DNA of 64,000 nt from DASQFQ01 sp963730115 (lineage in GTDB: Bacteria; Actinomycetota; Thermoleophilia; Solirubrobacterales; Solirubrobacteraceae), in assembly GCA_963730115.1 (NCBI GenBank), contig CAVSQM010000008.1, positions 62,001-126,000 on the forward strand, in the 5' to 3' direction. Shown here piece by piece: positions 55,543 through 63,674 of the stretch. Position 1 is the first letter of the stretch; each line of letters starts with the position of its first letter. Position numbers and translations under genes: made by a program. The notes below the pieces were generated by a model. That model was not told the origin of the DNA. It searched no databases and saw only the letters and a program-made list of their open reading frames with translations.

Positions 55543-55892
55543 CTGGAACTCCTTGTTGGACGGTGTGTTGGCAGCGTCTCTGCTCTGAGAGCGGAGTTCC
55601 ATGGGCACAAGTCCCCATCCTGTCCGCTCCAGCCGCGCAGGGCCCAGCGATAGGGAATCGGGGATTGCACCCAGCCGCGCGGCGCTCTCGCGGGCTGGAG
55701 ATGGGGGGCGCTGCCCAGTGACATGCGGCTCGAGCGTCACCAAAGTCGAGCCATGCGCCCGTTTATCGAACGCGCGTTCTCCGTCCGCTCGTGTTTGCGT
55801 GGAAGTTTCCCGCCGCGGTCGCGCGGCCGCCTCGTACACGTGCGGGGCATTTTCGCGGGCGTTGCACAGACGTTGAACGGCCTCGACGACCG
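55543..55892. other. intergenic region, no gene seen
   Basis: About 350 bases with no convincing gene. GGAACTCC near 55545 and GGAGTTCC near 55593 are an inverted pair around the upstream region of the 37-residue gene. GTTTATCGAA near 55759 is the only AT-richer element before the NfeD gene and may belong to its promoter. Confidence 0.35.
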
Positions 55893-55901
55893 ATGGGGCG
55901 C

Positions 55902-56330
55902 ATGACGGCGGTGATTCGCACGCCCCTCATCCGAGCCCTCGGGATTGCCGGACTTGGCGCGTTGGCCGCCGCGATCGTCGTTGCCGTGCTCGCCCTGGGA
56001 GTCCCGCTTGCCGTCGCGTTCGCGTTGACGGTGGCGATCGTGGCTCTGAGCATCACGCTCGGCGTCGTATGCACGCGGAAAGTCCTGACCGTCAGCCGGC
56101 GGCGCGCGCGCTGCGGCGCGGAGGGGCTGATCGGCCACGTCGGCGTCGTCCGACAGCCACTGGACCCGGTGGGCCATGTCGCGATCGACGGCGAGCTCTG
56201 GCGCGCGCGGCGATGCTGGGGCGAAGAAGACGAACCGGCACCCCGCGAGGGCGACCAGGTCGTCGTCAATCAAGTTCTGGGCCTGACGCTGTCGGTGCGG
56301 CGGGCCGAGGTCTGGGAGGTTGAACCATGA
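55902..56330 (+). CDS. NfeD-like membrane protein
   Basis: About 142 residues: two membrane segments (LGIAGLGALAAAIVVAVLAL, then AVAFALTVAIVALSITLGVV) and a C-terminal OB-fold domain with GLIGHVGVVRQPLDPVGHV and GDQVVVNQVLGLTLSVRR, as in NfeD-type proteins. NfeD proteins pair with SPFH proteins, and the next gene is one, starting in its stop. Start is 55902 or an ATG at 55893. Confidence 0.8.
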   Translation: MTAVIRTPLIRALGIAGLGALAAAIVVAVLALGVPLAVAFALTVAIVALSITLGVVCTRKVLTVSRRRARCGAEGLIGHVGVVRQPLDPVGHVAIDGELWRARRCWGEEDEPAPREGDQVVVNQVLGLTLSVRRAEVWEVEP

Positions 56331-57260
56331 CCGTTCTTCTCGTCGTTCTCGCCGTCGCGGCCCTCTTGCTCGCGGCGCTTGCGGGCTCCTCGATCCGCAT
56401 CCTCCGGGAGTACGAGCGCGCCGTCGTGTTCCGGCTGGGCCGGCTGCTGGGAGAAGGGGCCAGGACTGATCCTCCTGATCCCGGGGATCGACCGGATGGT
56501 CCGCGTCGACCTGCGCACGATCGTGGCCGACATCCCGGCCCAGGATCTCATCACCCGCGACAACGTCCCGGCCAAGGTCAACGCCGTCACGTACTTCCGC
56601 GTCATCGACGCGGTCAGCTCGGTGATTGCGGTCGAGCACTACCTCACGGCGACATCCCAGATCGCGCAGACGACCCTGCGTTCGACGCTGGGCAAGGCCG
56701 AGCTCGACGCGCTGCTCGCCGAGCGTGAGCGCCTCAACGAGGCGCTGCAGCAGATCATCGACGAGCAGACCGACCCGTGGGGAGTGAAGGTCACGGCTGT
56801 CGAGATCAAGCACGTCGAGATTCCGGGCGGGATGCAGCGCGCGATGGCGCGTCAGGCGGAGGCCGAGCGCGAGCGCCGCGCGAAGGTCATCCACGCCGAA
56901 GGCGAGTTCCAGGCCTCCGAGCGCCTCCGCAACGCCGCCGACGTGCTCAGCCCCAATCCCGTCGCATTGCAGTTGCGTTACCTGCAGACGCTGACCGATA
57001 TGGCCGGCAGCGAGAGCTCGACCATCGTGTTTCCATTCCCGATCGACGTCATCCAGCCGTTCCTCGAGGGTGTCGCCAGGACCTCCGCGGCGAGCCACGA
57101 CGAACCAGAGGTCGCGACCAGCGGCCAGCCGACCGTCGAAACCCATGACGTCCGGGACCAACTCGCCGCGCCCGCTACCAGCGGCGAAACGGTGAGCGCG
57201 GAAGCGGACGCACCGAGCAGCAGAAGGTCGCCGGCCAACCCGGCAGGTGCGACCCGCTGA
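56327..57260 (+). CDS. SPFH/stomatin-like protein, one frame break
   Basis: About 310 residues: a membrane segment (TVLLVVLAVAALLLAALAG), EYERAVVFRLGRLL, PGLILLIPGIDRMVRVDLRT and AEAERERRAKVIHAEGEFQA are typical of slipins. These scaffold membrane microdomains with NfeD. One extra base near 56455 (GGGG) breaks the frame after GRLLG. The C-terminal tail is polar and disordered. ATG overlaps the NfeD stop by 4 bases. Confidence 0.87.
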
Positions 57261-57323
57261 GCCGTCCCCGGGTGTTGCACTAGCCCAAAGGGATGGGGAG
57301 ATCGAGAACGGTCTGGTTGCGCA

Positions 57324-58592
57324 CTAGTGCGGGAGGGTGACGTGGAGGCCGGTGACTCTCACTCCGTCGAGCGTCTCGACCTTGATCGCGACGTCGTCGA
57401 TCAGGACGGTGTCGTCCACGTTCGGTCGCCGCCCGAGCGTGTCGAGCACGAGTCCGGCGAGCGTGCGGGCACGGTTCTCGGGCAGGCGCAAGCTGAGCTC
57501 CTCGTTGAGGTCATCGACTGTGATTGAGCCGGCCACGCGGACGGTGTGCTCGTCGAGCCGGGTGACGCGGGCGTCGGGGAGGTCGAATTCGTCCTGGATC
57601 TCGCCTACCAGCTCCTCGAGGATGTCCTCCAGCGTCACGATTCCGGCGACGTTGCCGTACTCGTCGAGGACGACGGCGAGCTGCTCCCTGCGCTCGCGCA
57701 GTTCGCGCAGCAGGGCGCCGACGTCCTTGGTCTCCGGGATCGCGAGCACCGGGCGCGCGAGCGCGCCGACCGTTGTGGCGGCATCGCTGCGGGCGCCGGC
57801 CAGCAGCTCGCGGACGTGCACTACGCCCTCGAGGTGGTCGAGTGTTTCCCGCCCCACCGGATAGCGGCCGTGGGGCGCGTCCAGGACTTGGTCCAGGGCG
57901 GCGCGGGCGGTGAGTCCGGCGTCGAGCCAGTGGACGTCGAGTGCAGGAACCATGATGTCCGCGGCCTCGCGGTCGGCGAAGTCGAAGACGTTGTGCAGCA
58001 GCTCCTCCTGCGCGCGCGGGAGCACCCCGGAACCCTCCACTTCCTGGACCAGAGCGTGCAGCTCGGCCGAGCTGCGGATCGCTTCGCCCGCCACGACCTC
58101 GTGGATCCCGAACGGTCGCAGCAGCACACCGGCTGAGCGCTGCAGCACCCAGACGATCGGCGCCAGCGCAACGGCGATCAGCTCTATCGGGCGCGCGACG
58201 AGAATCGCGAGAGTCTCGGCGCGATCGAGTGTCAGCGCCTTCGGCACGAGCTCTCCGAGCACGACCGACAGATAGGTCACGAGCGCGAACGCGATCAGGT
58301 AGGTGACCCACAGCGGCAGCCCGTCGCCGACGATCTCGCGCACGGTCGGCTCGGCCAGCGCGCCGAGGAGGATGCCGACCGCGGTGATGCCGACCTGCAC
58401 GGTCGAGATCACGCGCACCGGGTCGTCCATCAGCCGCAGGGCGGTGCGCGCTCCCGGCGACCCCGCTTCCGCCCGTCGTGACAGCGCGGCGCGCCGTGCC
58501 GTCACCACGGCGTACTCGCCGATTACGAAGAACGCGTTGGCCGCGACGAGCGCGAGCACGGCGACGATCCGGAGCAGCTCGGACACGGTCAC
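57324..58592 (-). CDS. CorC/HlyC-family (DUF21-CBS-CorC) membrane protein
   Basis: This 422-residue protein has a DUF21/CNNM membrane domain in the first 185 residues (LVAANAFFVIGEYAVVTARR, TVQVGITAVGILLGALAEP, VLGELVPKALTLDRAE), paired CBS domains (near 205-330; REQLAVVLDEYGNVAGIVTLED), and a C-terminal CorC_HlyC domain. Family members efflux Mg2+ or Co2+. A 12-base palindrome CGCACTAGTGCG at 57320-57331 covers its stop and may end transcription. It lies convergent with the SPFH gene. Confidence 0.93.
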   Translation of the reverse strand: MTVSELLRIVAVLALVAANAFFVIGEYAVVTARRAALSRRAEAGSPGARTALRLMDDPVRVISTVQVGITAVGILLGALAEPTVREIVGDGLPLWVTYLIAFALVTYLSVVLGELVPKALTLDRAETLAILVARPIELIAVALAPIVWVLQRSAGVLLRPFGIHEVVAGEAIRSSAELHALVQEVEGSGVLPRAQEELLHNVFDFADREAADIMVPALDVHWLDAGLTARAALDQVLDAPHGRYPVGRETLDHLEGVVHVRELLAGARSDAATTVGALARPVLAIPETKDVGALLRELRERREQLAVVLDEYGNVAGIVTLEDILEELVGEIQDEFDLPDARVTRLDEHTVRVAGSITVDDLNEELSLRLPENRARTLAGLVLDTLGRRPNVDDTVLIDDVAIKVETLDGVRVTGLHVTLPH

Positions 58593-58647
58593 ACGCTGCC
58601 AGATCGGGGGTCAAGCAGTGGCCTGGTCCGTCCAGCGGGTGTCTGCC

Positions 58648-58776
58648 TCAGAGAAGCACGAGGACGGCGACGATGATGACGGCGATGATCAATAACGCAG
58701 CGAGCAGCATCTTTGACGCCGGCTCCTTGGAACTTCGCGACGGATGACCTTGTGCATCAGGGGAGTGTCTGGACAT
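58648..58776 (-). CDS. 42-residue tail-hydrophobic small protein
   Basis: From ATG 58776: MSRHSPDAQGHPSRSSKEPA, a short SK, then MLLAALLIIAVIIVAVLVLL to the stop. The layout matches the 37-residue protein at 55429. A shorter start at 58710 (only the hydrophobic 20 residues) has AAGGAG 12 bases upstream. The codons of the first part are unusually poor in G/C thirds for this genome. It lies 77 bases downstream of the ABC-2 permease on the same strand. Confidence 0.45.
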   Translation of the reverse strand: MSRHSPDAQGHPSRSSKEPASKMLLAALLIIAVIIVAVLVLL

Positions 58777-58853
58777 GGATCAATCGTGGTCTTCGGCCGT
58801 GCCGCGCGCCATGGGGAGGGCAGCCCATGCCAGAGAGCCGGGCGATGACAGGG

Positions 58854-59618
58854 TCAGCGATCGAGCTGGAGCTCAGCCCATGCTTGGGTCGTCAGCACGG
58901 TGAACGCAAGCGAGGCGGCCGGCACGAGCGAGAGCTGCGCTGCAGTCACGGTTTCGGGTGTCACGGCCCAGAGCGCGGGCGCTGCGGGCGGGAACCAGGC
59001 GCCCGTTCCGGCCACCACCATGACCTGGGCGGCGATGAGGGTCGTGACGGTGGTGGCGATGCCCGGCAATAGCCCATGTCCGAGAGTGGCTACCCAAGCT
59101 GCCGGTAGGGCGAGCAGCGCGGTGAAGAGAGTCAGAGCGAGCAGGCGACCAAGGGCGGCGATCGCCGACGCGTCGGGAAGGCCGACGCCGAGGGCGAGTC
59201 CAAGGGCGGCGATGAGGCCTCCCAGTCCGAGGGCGGCAAGCGTCGTCCAGGCGAAGTAGGTGACGAGCTTTGCGAGGGCGATCGTCGATCGCTTGATGGG
59301 AAGTGCGAAGAGGCCGGTGATGGTTGCGTCGGCGAACTCGCGCCCAATCAGCCAGCTCAGTACGACGCCGAATGCGAGCAATCCGCCGGCTGCCGTGATC
59401 TGCGAGGCCACGCCGACGAGCCGGCCCCAGTCGTCGCGGTCGGCGAGGGGACCGAGTTGTGCGAGGACTTGCTCGTTACCGGCGTCCGCTGCAAGCTGCA
59501 TCGTCGCGGAGAGGAGCGCAACGCCGGCCACGAGCAGCAGAGTGGTGCCGAGGACGACGCGCGACGCGCGTGCCTTGCGTGTTTCCACCCGGATCGCGAC
59601 GGCCAGGTGCGAGCTCAT
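58854..59618 (-). CDS. ABC-2 type permease
   Basis: This 254-residue protein has six membrane segments (for example VVLGTTLLLVAGVALLS, GGLLAFGVVLSWLIGREF, ALLALPAAWVATLGHG) and no ATPase motif. It is the membrane part for the ATPase just upstream, whose stop it overlaps by 4 bases. It is probably a small-molecule or lipid exporter, often linked with peptide resistance. Confidence 0.88.
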   Translation of the reverse strand: MSSHLAVAIRVETRKARASRVVLGTTLLLVAGVALLSATMQLAADAGNEQVLAQLGPLADRDDWGRLVGVASQITAAGGLLAFGVVLSWLIGREFADATITGLFALPIKRSTIALAKLVTYFAWTTLAALGLGGLIAALGLALGVGLPDASAIAALGRLLALTLFTALLALPAAWVATLGHGLLPGIATTVTTLIAAQVMVVAGTGAWFPPAAPALWAVTPETVTAAQLSLVPAASLAFTVLTTQAWAELQLDR

Positions 59619-60373
59619 CGCGCGTCATCGAGTTCGTCGTGTTCGACGAGCGCGAAGAACGCGCGCTCGATGTCAACGCCGCCCGGATCGAGGCTGCCGA
59701 TGATCCGCCCGCGGTTGATGACCGTGATGCGGTCTGCGATGCGCGCGACCTCGTCGAGGTGGTGGCTCGAGACGAGGATCGCCGCGCCCGCGGCCGCGCG
59801 GCGAAGCAGCGATTCACGGAGCAGGATGATTCCCTTGGGATCGAGCGCGCTGGTCGGCTCGTCGAGGACGATCAGCCGCGGGTCGTGTTGGAGCGCGCAC
59901 GCAAGCCCGACGCGCTGAAGGTTGCCCCGTGACAGCACTCGCGCGCGAACCCGTGTGTAGCGCTCGAGCTCGAGCTCGCTGATTGCGCCCTCCACGATGT
60001 GGGCGACGCGGGCCGGCGGCACGCCGCGCAACAGCGCTGCGACCGTGAGGTTGGACCGAACATCGAGCTCGGGGTAGGCGAACGGCTGATCCACGAGGTG
60101 CCCGACGCTCGCCCAGCTCGCAGACCCGACGTCACGGATGTCGCAGCCATGCAGTCGCACCACGCCCGAATCGGGCCGGAGCATGCCCAGCACCAGCCGC
60201 ATCAATGTCGTCTTGCCCGCCCCGTTGAGACCCACGAGCGCATGCACTTGCCCACCTGCGACCTCTACGTGGAGTCCGCGCACGCCAACAGTTCCATCGA
60301 ACAGTCGCGTGAGACCGATCGCCTCGAGGAGGGGCGCCGGCAGTTTCGTGCGAGGCGAGCGAGCGTGATTCAT
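59615..60373 (-). CDS. ABC transporter ATPase (partner of the ABC-2 permease)
   Basis: About 252 residues: Walker A GLNGAGKTTL, Walker B LIVLDEPTSALD, H-loop SSHHLDEV. The signature motif is LSRGNLQRV instead of LSGGQ, as in some of the bacteriocin-immunity and lipid-type ATPases. ATG 60373 (MNHARSPRTKLPAPLLEAIG) is chosen. It is preceded by a hairpin and a 58-residue membrane protein. Confidence 0.9.
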   Translation of the reverse strand: MNHARSPRTKLPAPLLEAIGLTRLFDGTVGVRGLHVEVAGGQVHALVGLNGAGKTTLMRLVLGMLRPDSGVVRLHGCDIRDVGSASWASVGHLVDQPFAYPELDVRSNLTVAALLRGVPPARVAHIVEGAISELELERYTRVRARVLSRGNLQRVGLACALQHDPRLIVLDEPTSALDPKGIILLRESLLRRAAAGAAILVSSHHLDEVARIADRITVINRGRIIGSLDPGGVDIERAFFALVEHDELDDAR

Positions 60374-60519
60374 GCGCCCGCTCCCGCAGAGCCAGATTGC
60401 GGACCGAAGAGCGGGGCAGGGGGCGAAAGACGCATGGCGGCAGAAGCCGACCAGACTTCCCGGCACGCCGCGACGATCGTAACCCACCACTCCGGCTCGC
60501 ACGGCAATGAGCGTTTGGG

Positions 60520-60550
60520 GGAGGTCCCGGGCGTTGGTCCCGGGACCTCC
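60520..60550 (-). terminator. 12-bp perfect hairpin between the small membrane protein and ABC genes
   Basis: GGAGGTCCCGGG, 7-base loop, CCCGGGACCTCC, starting 10 bases beyond the stop of the 58-residue gene. The same arrangement (tiny gene, GC hairpin, ABC gene) is seen at 9.65 kb. No T-run follows. Confidence 0.55.
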
Positions 60551-60560
60551 GCTCCGTCGC

Positions 60561-60737
60561 CTAGAGCGCGGCGGCGAGGATGGCGACGGTGAGGGCCGCG
60601 GCGATGAGCGCCAGCGCGCTCACGGCGAGCTGGCGCCCGCGTCCGGAGCTTCGGGGGCGGTCGCGCTCGAGTCCGGGGTCGCGATCGCGCTCGTCGGGAG
60701 GGTGGGGGAGTGGTTCTGACCAGGTTCTTTGGCGCAT
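60561..60737 (-). CDS. 58-residue tail-hydrophobic small protein
   Basis: ATG at 60737 is preceded by GGAAGGA. The polar Arg/Asp/Pro-rich part (MRQRTWSEPLPHPPDERDRD, then a basic stretch) leads to a C-terminal hydrophobic segment (AVSALALIAAALTVAILAAAL). Single membrane anchor at the tail, the same plan as the proteins at 55031, 55429 and 58648. It precedes an ABC ATPase-permease pair. Function unknown. Confidence 0.55.
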   Translation of the reverse strand: MRQRTWSEPLPHPPDERDRDPGLERDRPRSSGRGRQLAVSALALIAAALTVAILAAAL

Positions 60738-60800
60738 GGCTGTCCTTCCAGAGTGTGATGGCGCGCCGGATGTGACACCTTCAAGGCTGGCTTATCGGGA

Positions 60801-61085
60801 GTGTTTGCACCATGGGAGGCGGCGCCCATTCGCGGTGGAGCGATGCATGGGTGCGCGGCCCCATGGCGCGCAGTGGCGTGGCCGTCGAGCATCGGGCTCG
60901 TGCTCTGGTGGATGGTCGGCCTGGTAGCCGTGCCGGTTGCGTTCGGTGTCCTGGTCGGCGTGGTGGTCGGCTCGGCGTGGGTTGCGGCCGCGACTGCCGG
61001 CACGGTCCTGGCGGCGATCTATGCGTGGCGCAACCACATCGGTCCGGCTCGGGTTCCGCGTGAGTTGCGGCCGCCGCGTCGGTGA
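60801..61085 (+). CDS. small two-segment membrane protein
   Basis: About 94 residues, two membrane segments: SIGLVLWWMVGLVAVPVAFG and VGVVVGSAWVAAATAGTVL, with a basic C-terminus (RNHIGPARVPRELRPPRR). GTG start at 60801 or the later ATG at 60843. It ends 2 bases before the response regulator stop on the other strand. No family recognised. Confidence 0.45.
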   Translation: MFAPWEAAPIRGGAMHGCAAPWRAVAWPSSIGLVLWWMVGLVAVPVAFGVLVGVVVGSAWVAAATAGTVLAAIYAWRNHIGPARVPRELRPPRR

Positions 61086-61087
61086 GG

Positions 61088-61673
61088 TCAGGCGTCGAGT
61101 TTGAGTTGGGCGTGCGCTGCGGGGCGGAGCGCGGTGAGCATGCGTTGGATGCGGCAGTTGAGTTCGCGGTGCTCGATGCCGAGCGTGTCCATGATGTCTG
61201 CGGGTGCGGTGTGGTCGATGAGCATGCTGAGGATCGGCAGGTCGTGGGGGTCGAGTGCGATGGCGGCGGCTTTGCGCAGGGCGGCGGAGATCGGGGGCAG
61301 GGCGCTGGCGCCGCGGGCGACCTGGCGGATCGCTTCGAAGAGCTGGAGGGCGGGGACGCCCTTGTGGACGACGCCGTCGGCGCCGGCGACGATCGCGGGC
61401 ACGAGCATCGAGGGGTCGGCGTAGGCGGAGTAGAGGACGACGGCGGGGGCGGGGACCGCGGACTTGAGCTGGCGGCAGAGCGTCAGGCCGTCCTCGCCGT
61501 CGAGGAAGTAGTCGAGCAGGACCACGTCGGGCGCGGTGCGGTAGAGCAGCGGTCCGAGCTCAGCCGCGTCCGGACGCCGTGCCGACAGGCACGAGGCCCG
61601 GCTCGGAGCGCAGCGCGGTGTGGAGGCCGAGCCGGACGGCGTGGTGGTCATCGACGACGGCGACGCGGATCAC
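61088..61673 (-). CDS. LuxR/NarL-like response regulator, one frame break
   Basis: After removing one extra base near 61570, about 194 residues: receiver start VIRVAVVDDHHAVRLGLH, phospho-acceptor VVLLDYFLDGEDG, VVLYSAYAD and the Lys region VVHKGVPA, then a C-terminal HTH-like region (ALDPHDLPILSMLIDHTAPADI, HRELNCRIQRMLTAL) that has diverged from the usual LuxR helix (T-E-R-E-x-E-V-L). GTG 61673 overlaps the kinase stop by 4 bases. Confidence 0.72.
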
Positions 61674-62635
61674 GGGGTGGCTCCATTCAGTGACGAGGGC
61701 AGGTCGAGGCGGATCTCGGTTCCGCTGGGCTCGGCGCGCGCGATCGTGAGCCGGGCGCGAATGAGCAGCGCCCGCTCGCGCATGCCGTCGAGGCCAGTGC
61801 CCGGGACGGCGTGCGCGTCGAAGCCGGCGCCGTCGTCGCGGATGCGTAGCGCGAGGTGGCCGTCGACCGGTTCGAGCGTCAGCTCTGCATGCTGGGCGTC
61901 GGCGTGCCGGGCGGCGTTGGTGAGGCTCTCTTGGGCGATGCGGTAGACGGCGAGGCTTTGGTCGGGTGGGAGCGAGGCGGTCTCTGGACACAGGTGGTGG
62001 CGCACCGCCAGCCCACTGCGCTCCTCGACGCCGGAGGCGAGCGTGATCAGGGCGCTGCGGAGTCCGAACTCCTCGAGCGCGCCGGGTCGCAGCCCGCGCG
62101 CGATCTCGCGGAGGTCCTCGATTCCCTGCCGCGTCGCGAGCTGCGCCTGCGCGACGGTCTCCTGCAGCCCGGGCGGGACGCTCCGGGCGAGGCCGTCGAG
62201 CTGCAGGCCGACGCCGGTGAGGACCTGGCCGAGTTCGTCGTGGAGCTCGCGGGCGAGCCTGCGCCGCTCGCGCTCCTGGGCGGCCAGTGCGCGCCGGCCG
62301 CTCGACAGGCGTTCGCGCTCCAGCCGGTCGAGCATCTCGTTGAACGCGCGGGCGAGGTCGGCGACCTCCGCCACCGGCCGCTCGACCGTGATGCGCCGTC
62401 CGGGCTCGCCCGGCTCGACGCGGCGCATGAGGCTCGCCAGGCGCTCGAGCGGACCGAAGACGCGGCGAAGCAGCAGCACGTTGACAGCGGTCACGAGCAC
62501 GATCCCGAGCGCGAGCACTGCGAGCTCGGCGATCGTCAGTGTCGCGCTCACCGTGGCGGGCGAGATCACCAGCGCGGCGGTCGCGGCCAGGAGCAGGCTG
62601 GTGTTGATGGCGATGACCCGCCAGAACAGCGTCAT
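61670..62635 (-). CDS. NarL-type sensor histidine kinase
   Basis: About 321 residues: two membrane segments (RVIAINTSLLLAATAALVIS, LAVLALGIVLVTAVNVLLL), HAMP (RRVFGPLERLASLMRRVEPG), a HisKA_3 domain with RRLARELHDELGQVLTGV (phospho-His in ELHDE), and an HATPase with IAQESLTNAARHADAQHAEL and RDDGAGFD. It phosphorylates the overlapping regulator. ATG 62635 (MTLFWRVIAINTS) mirrors the divergent kinase start. Confidence 0.88.
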   Translation of the reverse strand: MTLFWRVIAINTSLLLAATAALVISPATVSATLTIAELAVLALGIVLVTAVNVLLLRRVFGPLERLASLMRRVEPGEPGRRITVERPVAEVADLARAFNEMLDRLERERLSSGRRALAAQERERRRLARELHDELGQVLTGVGLQLDGLARSVPPGLQETVAQAQLATRQGIEDLREIARGLRPGALEEFGLRSALITLASGVEERSGLAVRHHLCPETASLPPDQSLAVYRIAQESLTNAARHADAQHAELTLEPVDGHLALRIRDDGAGFDAHAVPGTGLDGMRERALLIRARLTIARAEPSGTEIRLDLPSSLNGATP

Positions 62636-62710
62636 GGCCGTGAGCATGGGCTGGCCGAGGCGACGAAACCATGGGGCGAGCCGCCCACATCGCGCCATAG
62701 GCTGCAAGCG

Positions 62711-63674
62711 ATGACGTTGCTGTGGAGGGTGTTCGCGACCAACGCCGCGGTGCTGGTGGTCGCGACGCTGGTGCTGGTGCTCACGCCGCTGACGGTGTCG
62801 TTTCCCGATCGCGCTGACGGAGGCCGTGGTGGTCGCCGCGGGTCTGGCGGTGATGCTGGCGTTCGACCTCGTGCTGCTGCGGCGCGCGTTCGCGCCGCTG
62901 GGGCGGCTGACGGCGTTCATGCGCGGGTCGATCCGCTGCGCGCCGGGCGAGCGGGCGCGGCTCGAGCGCGGCGGACCCGCGAGGTGGCGGAGCTCGACGC
63001 GGCGCGTTCAACGAGATGCTCGACCGGCTGGAGAGCGAGCGGCGCGACAGCGCGCGGCGGGCGCTGGCGGCGCAGGAGGACGAGCGCGCTGCGGATCGCG
63101 CGCGAGCTGCACGACGAGATCGGCCAGGCGCTGACGGCGGTGGTGCTGCAGCTCGAGCGTGCGGCGCGGCGACGCGGAGCCGCCGGTGCGCGGCGAGGTC
63201 GAGGAGGCGCGCGAGGCGGTGCGCGAGAGCCTCGAGGAGGTGCGCGAGATCGCGCGCCGGCTGCGCCCGGAGGCGCTCGACGACCTCGGGTCTCGGCAGC
63301 GCGCTCGCGGCGCTGACGCTCGACGTGTCGCGCCGGACCGGCCTGCGGGTCGAGCGCGCGCATCGACGCCGGGCTGTCCGCGCTCGACGCCGGAGGAGGA
63401 GCTCGTCGTCTACCGCGTCGCGCAGGAGGCGCTCACGAACGTGCGCGCGCCACGCCGGCGCGCGAGCGCGTGGGTCACGCTCGGCGGCCGCGACGGCCGG
63501 CGTCGCGCTGGAGGTCCGCGACGACGGCGCGGGGTTCGAGCCGGACGCCGCGGCGGGCGCCGGGCTGCGCGGGATGCGCGAGCGCGCGCTGCTGGTCGGC
63601 GCGGACGCTCGACGTCGCGTCGCGCGCGCGGAGGGGACGGCGGTGCGGTTGACGCTGCGGGCCGAGCGTCATGA
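62711..63674 (+). CDS. NarL-type sensor histidine kinase (paralogue), many frame breaks
   Basis: The start MTLLWRVFATNAAVLVVATL and the later segments VVVAAGLAVMLAFDLVLLRR, AFNEMLDRLESERRDSARRA, IARELHDEIGQALTAVVLQL, VRESLEEVREIARRLRPEAL and VVYRVAQEALTNV are in at least six different joins, with single extra bases near 62805, 62975, 63005, 63090, 63175, 63290, 63360 and later. Together they make one intact kinase paralogous to the divergent one. I read the breaks as sequence errors. ATG start at 62711; the end is set by an ATGA overlap at 63671-63674. Confidence 0.7.

Noticed and set aside
57320..57331. CGCACTAGTGCG palindrome considered an operator
   Set aside because: It covers the CorC stop codon and lies between convergent genes; a small terminator or chance is more likely.
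62636..62710. Divergent kinase pair considered as one inverted repeat
   Set aside because: Similarity is at the protein level; the DNA arms do not match closely.
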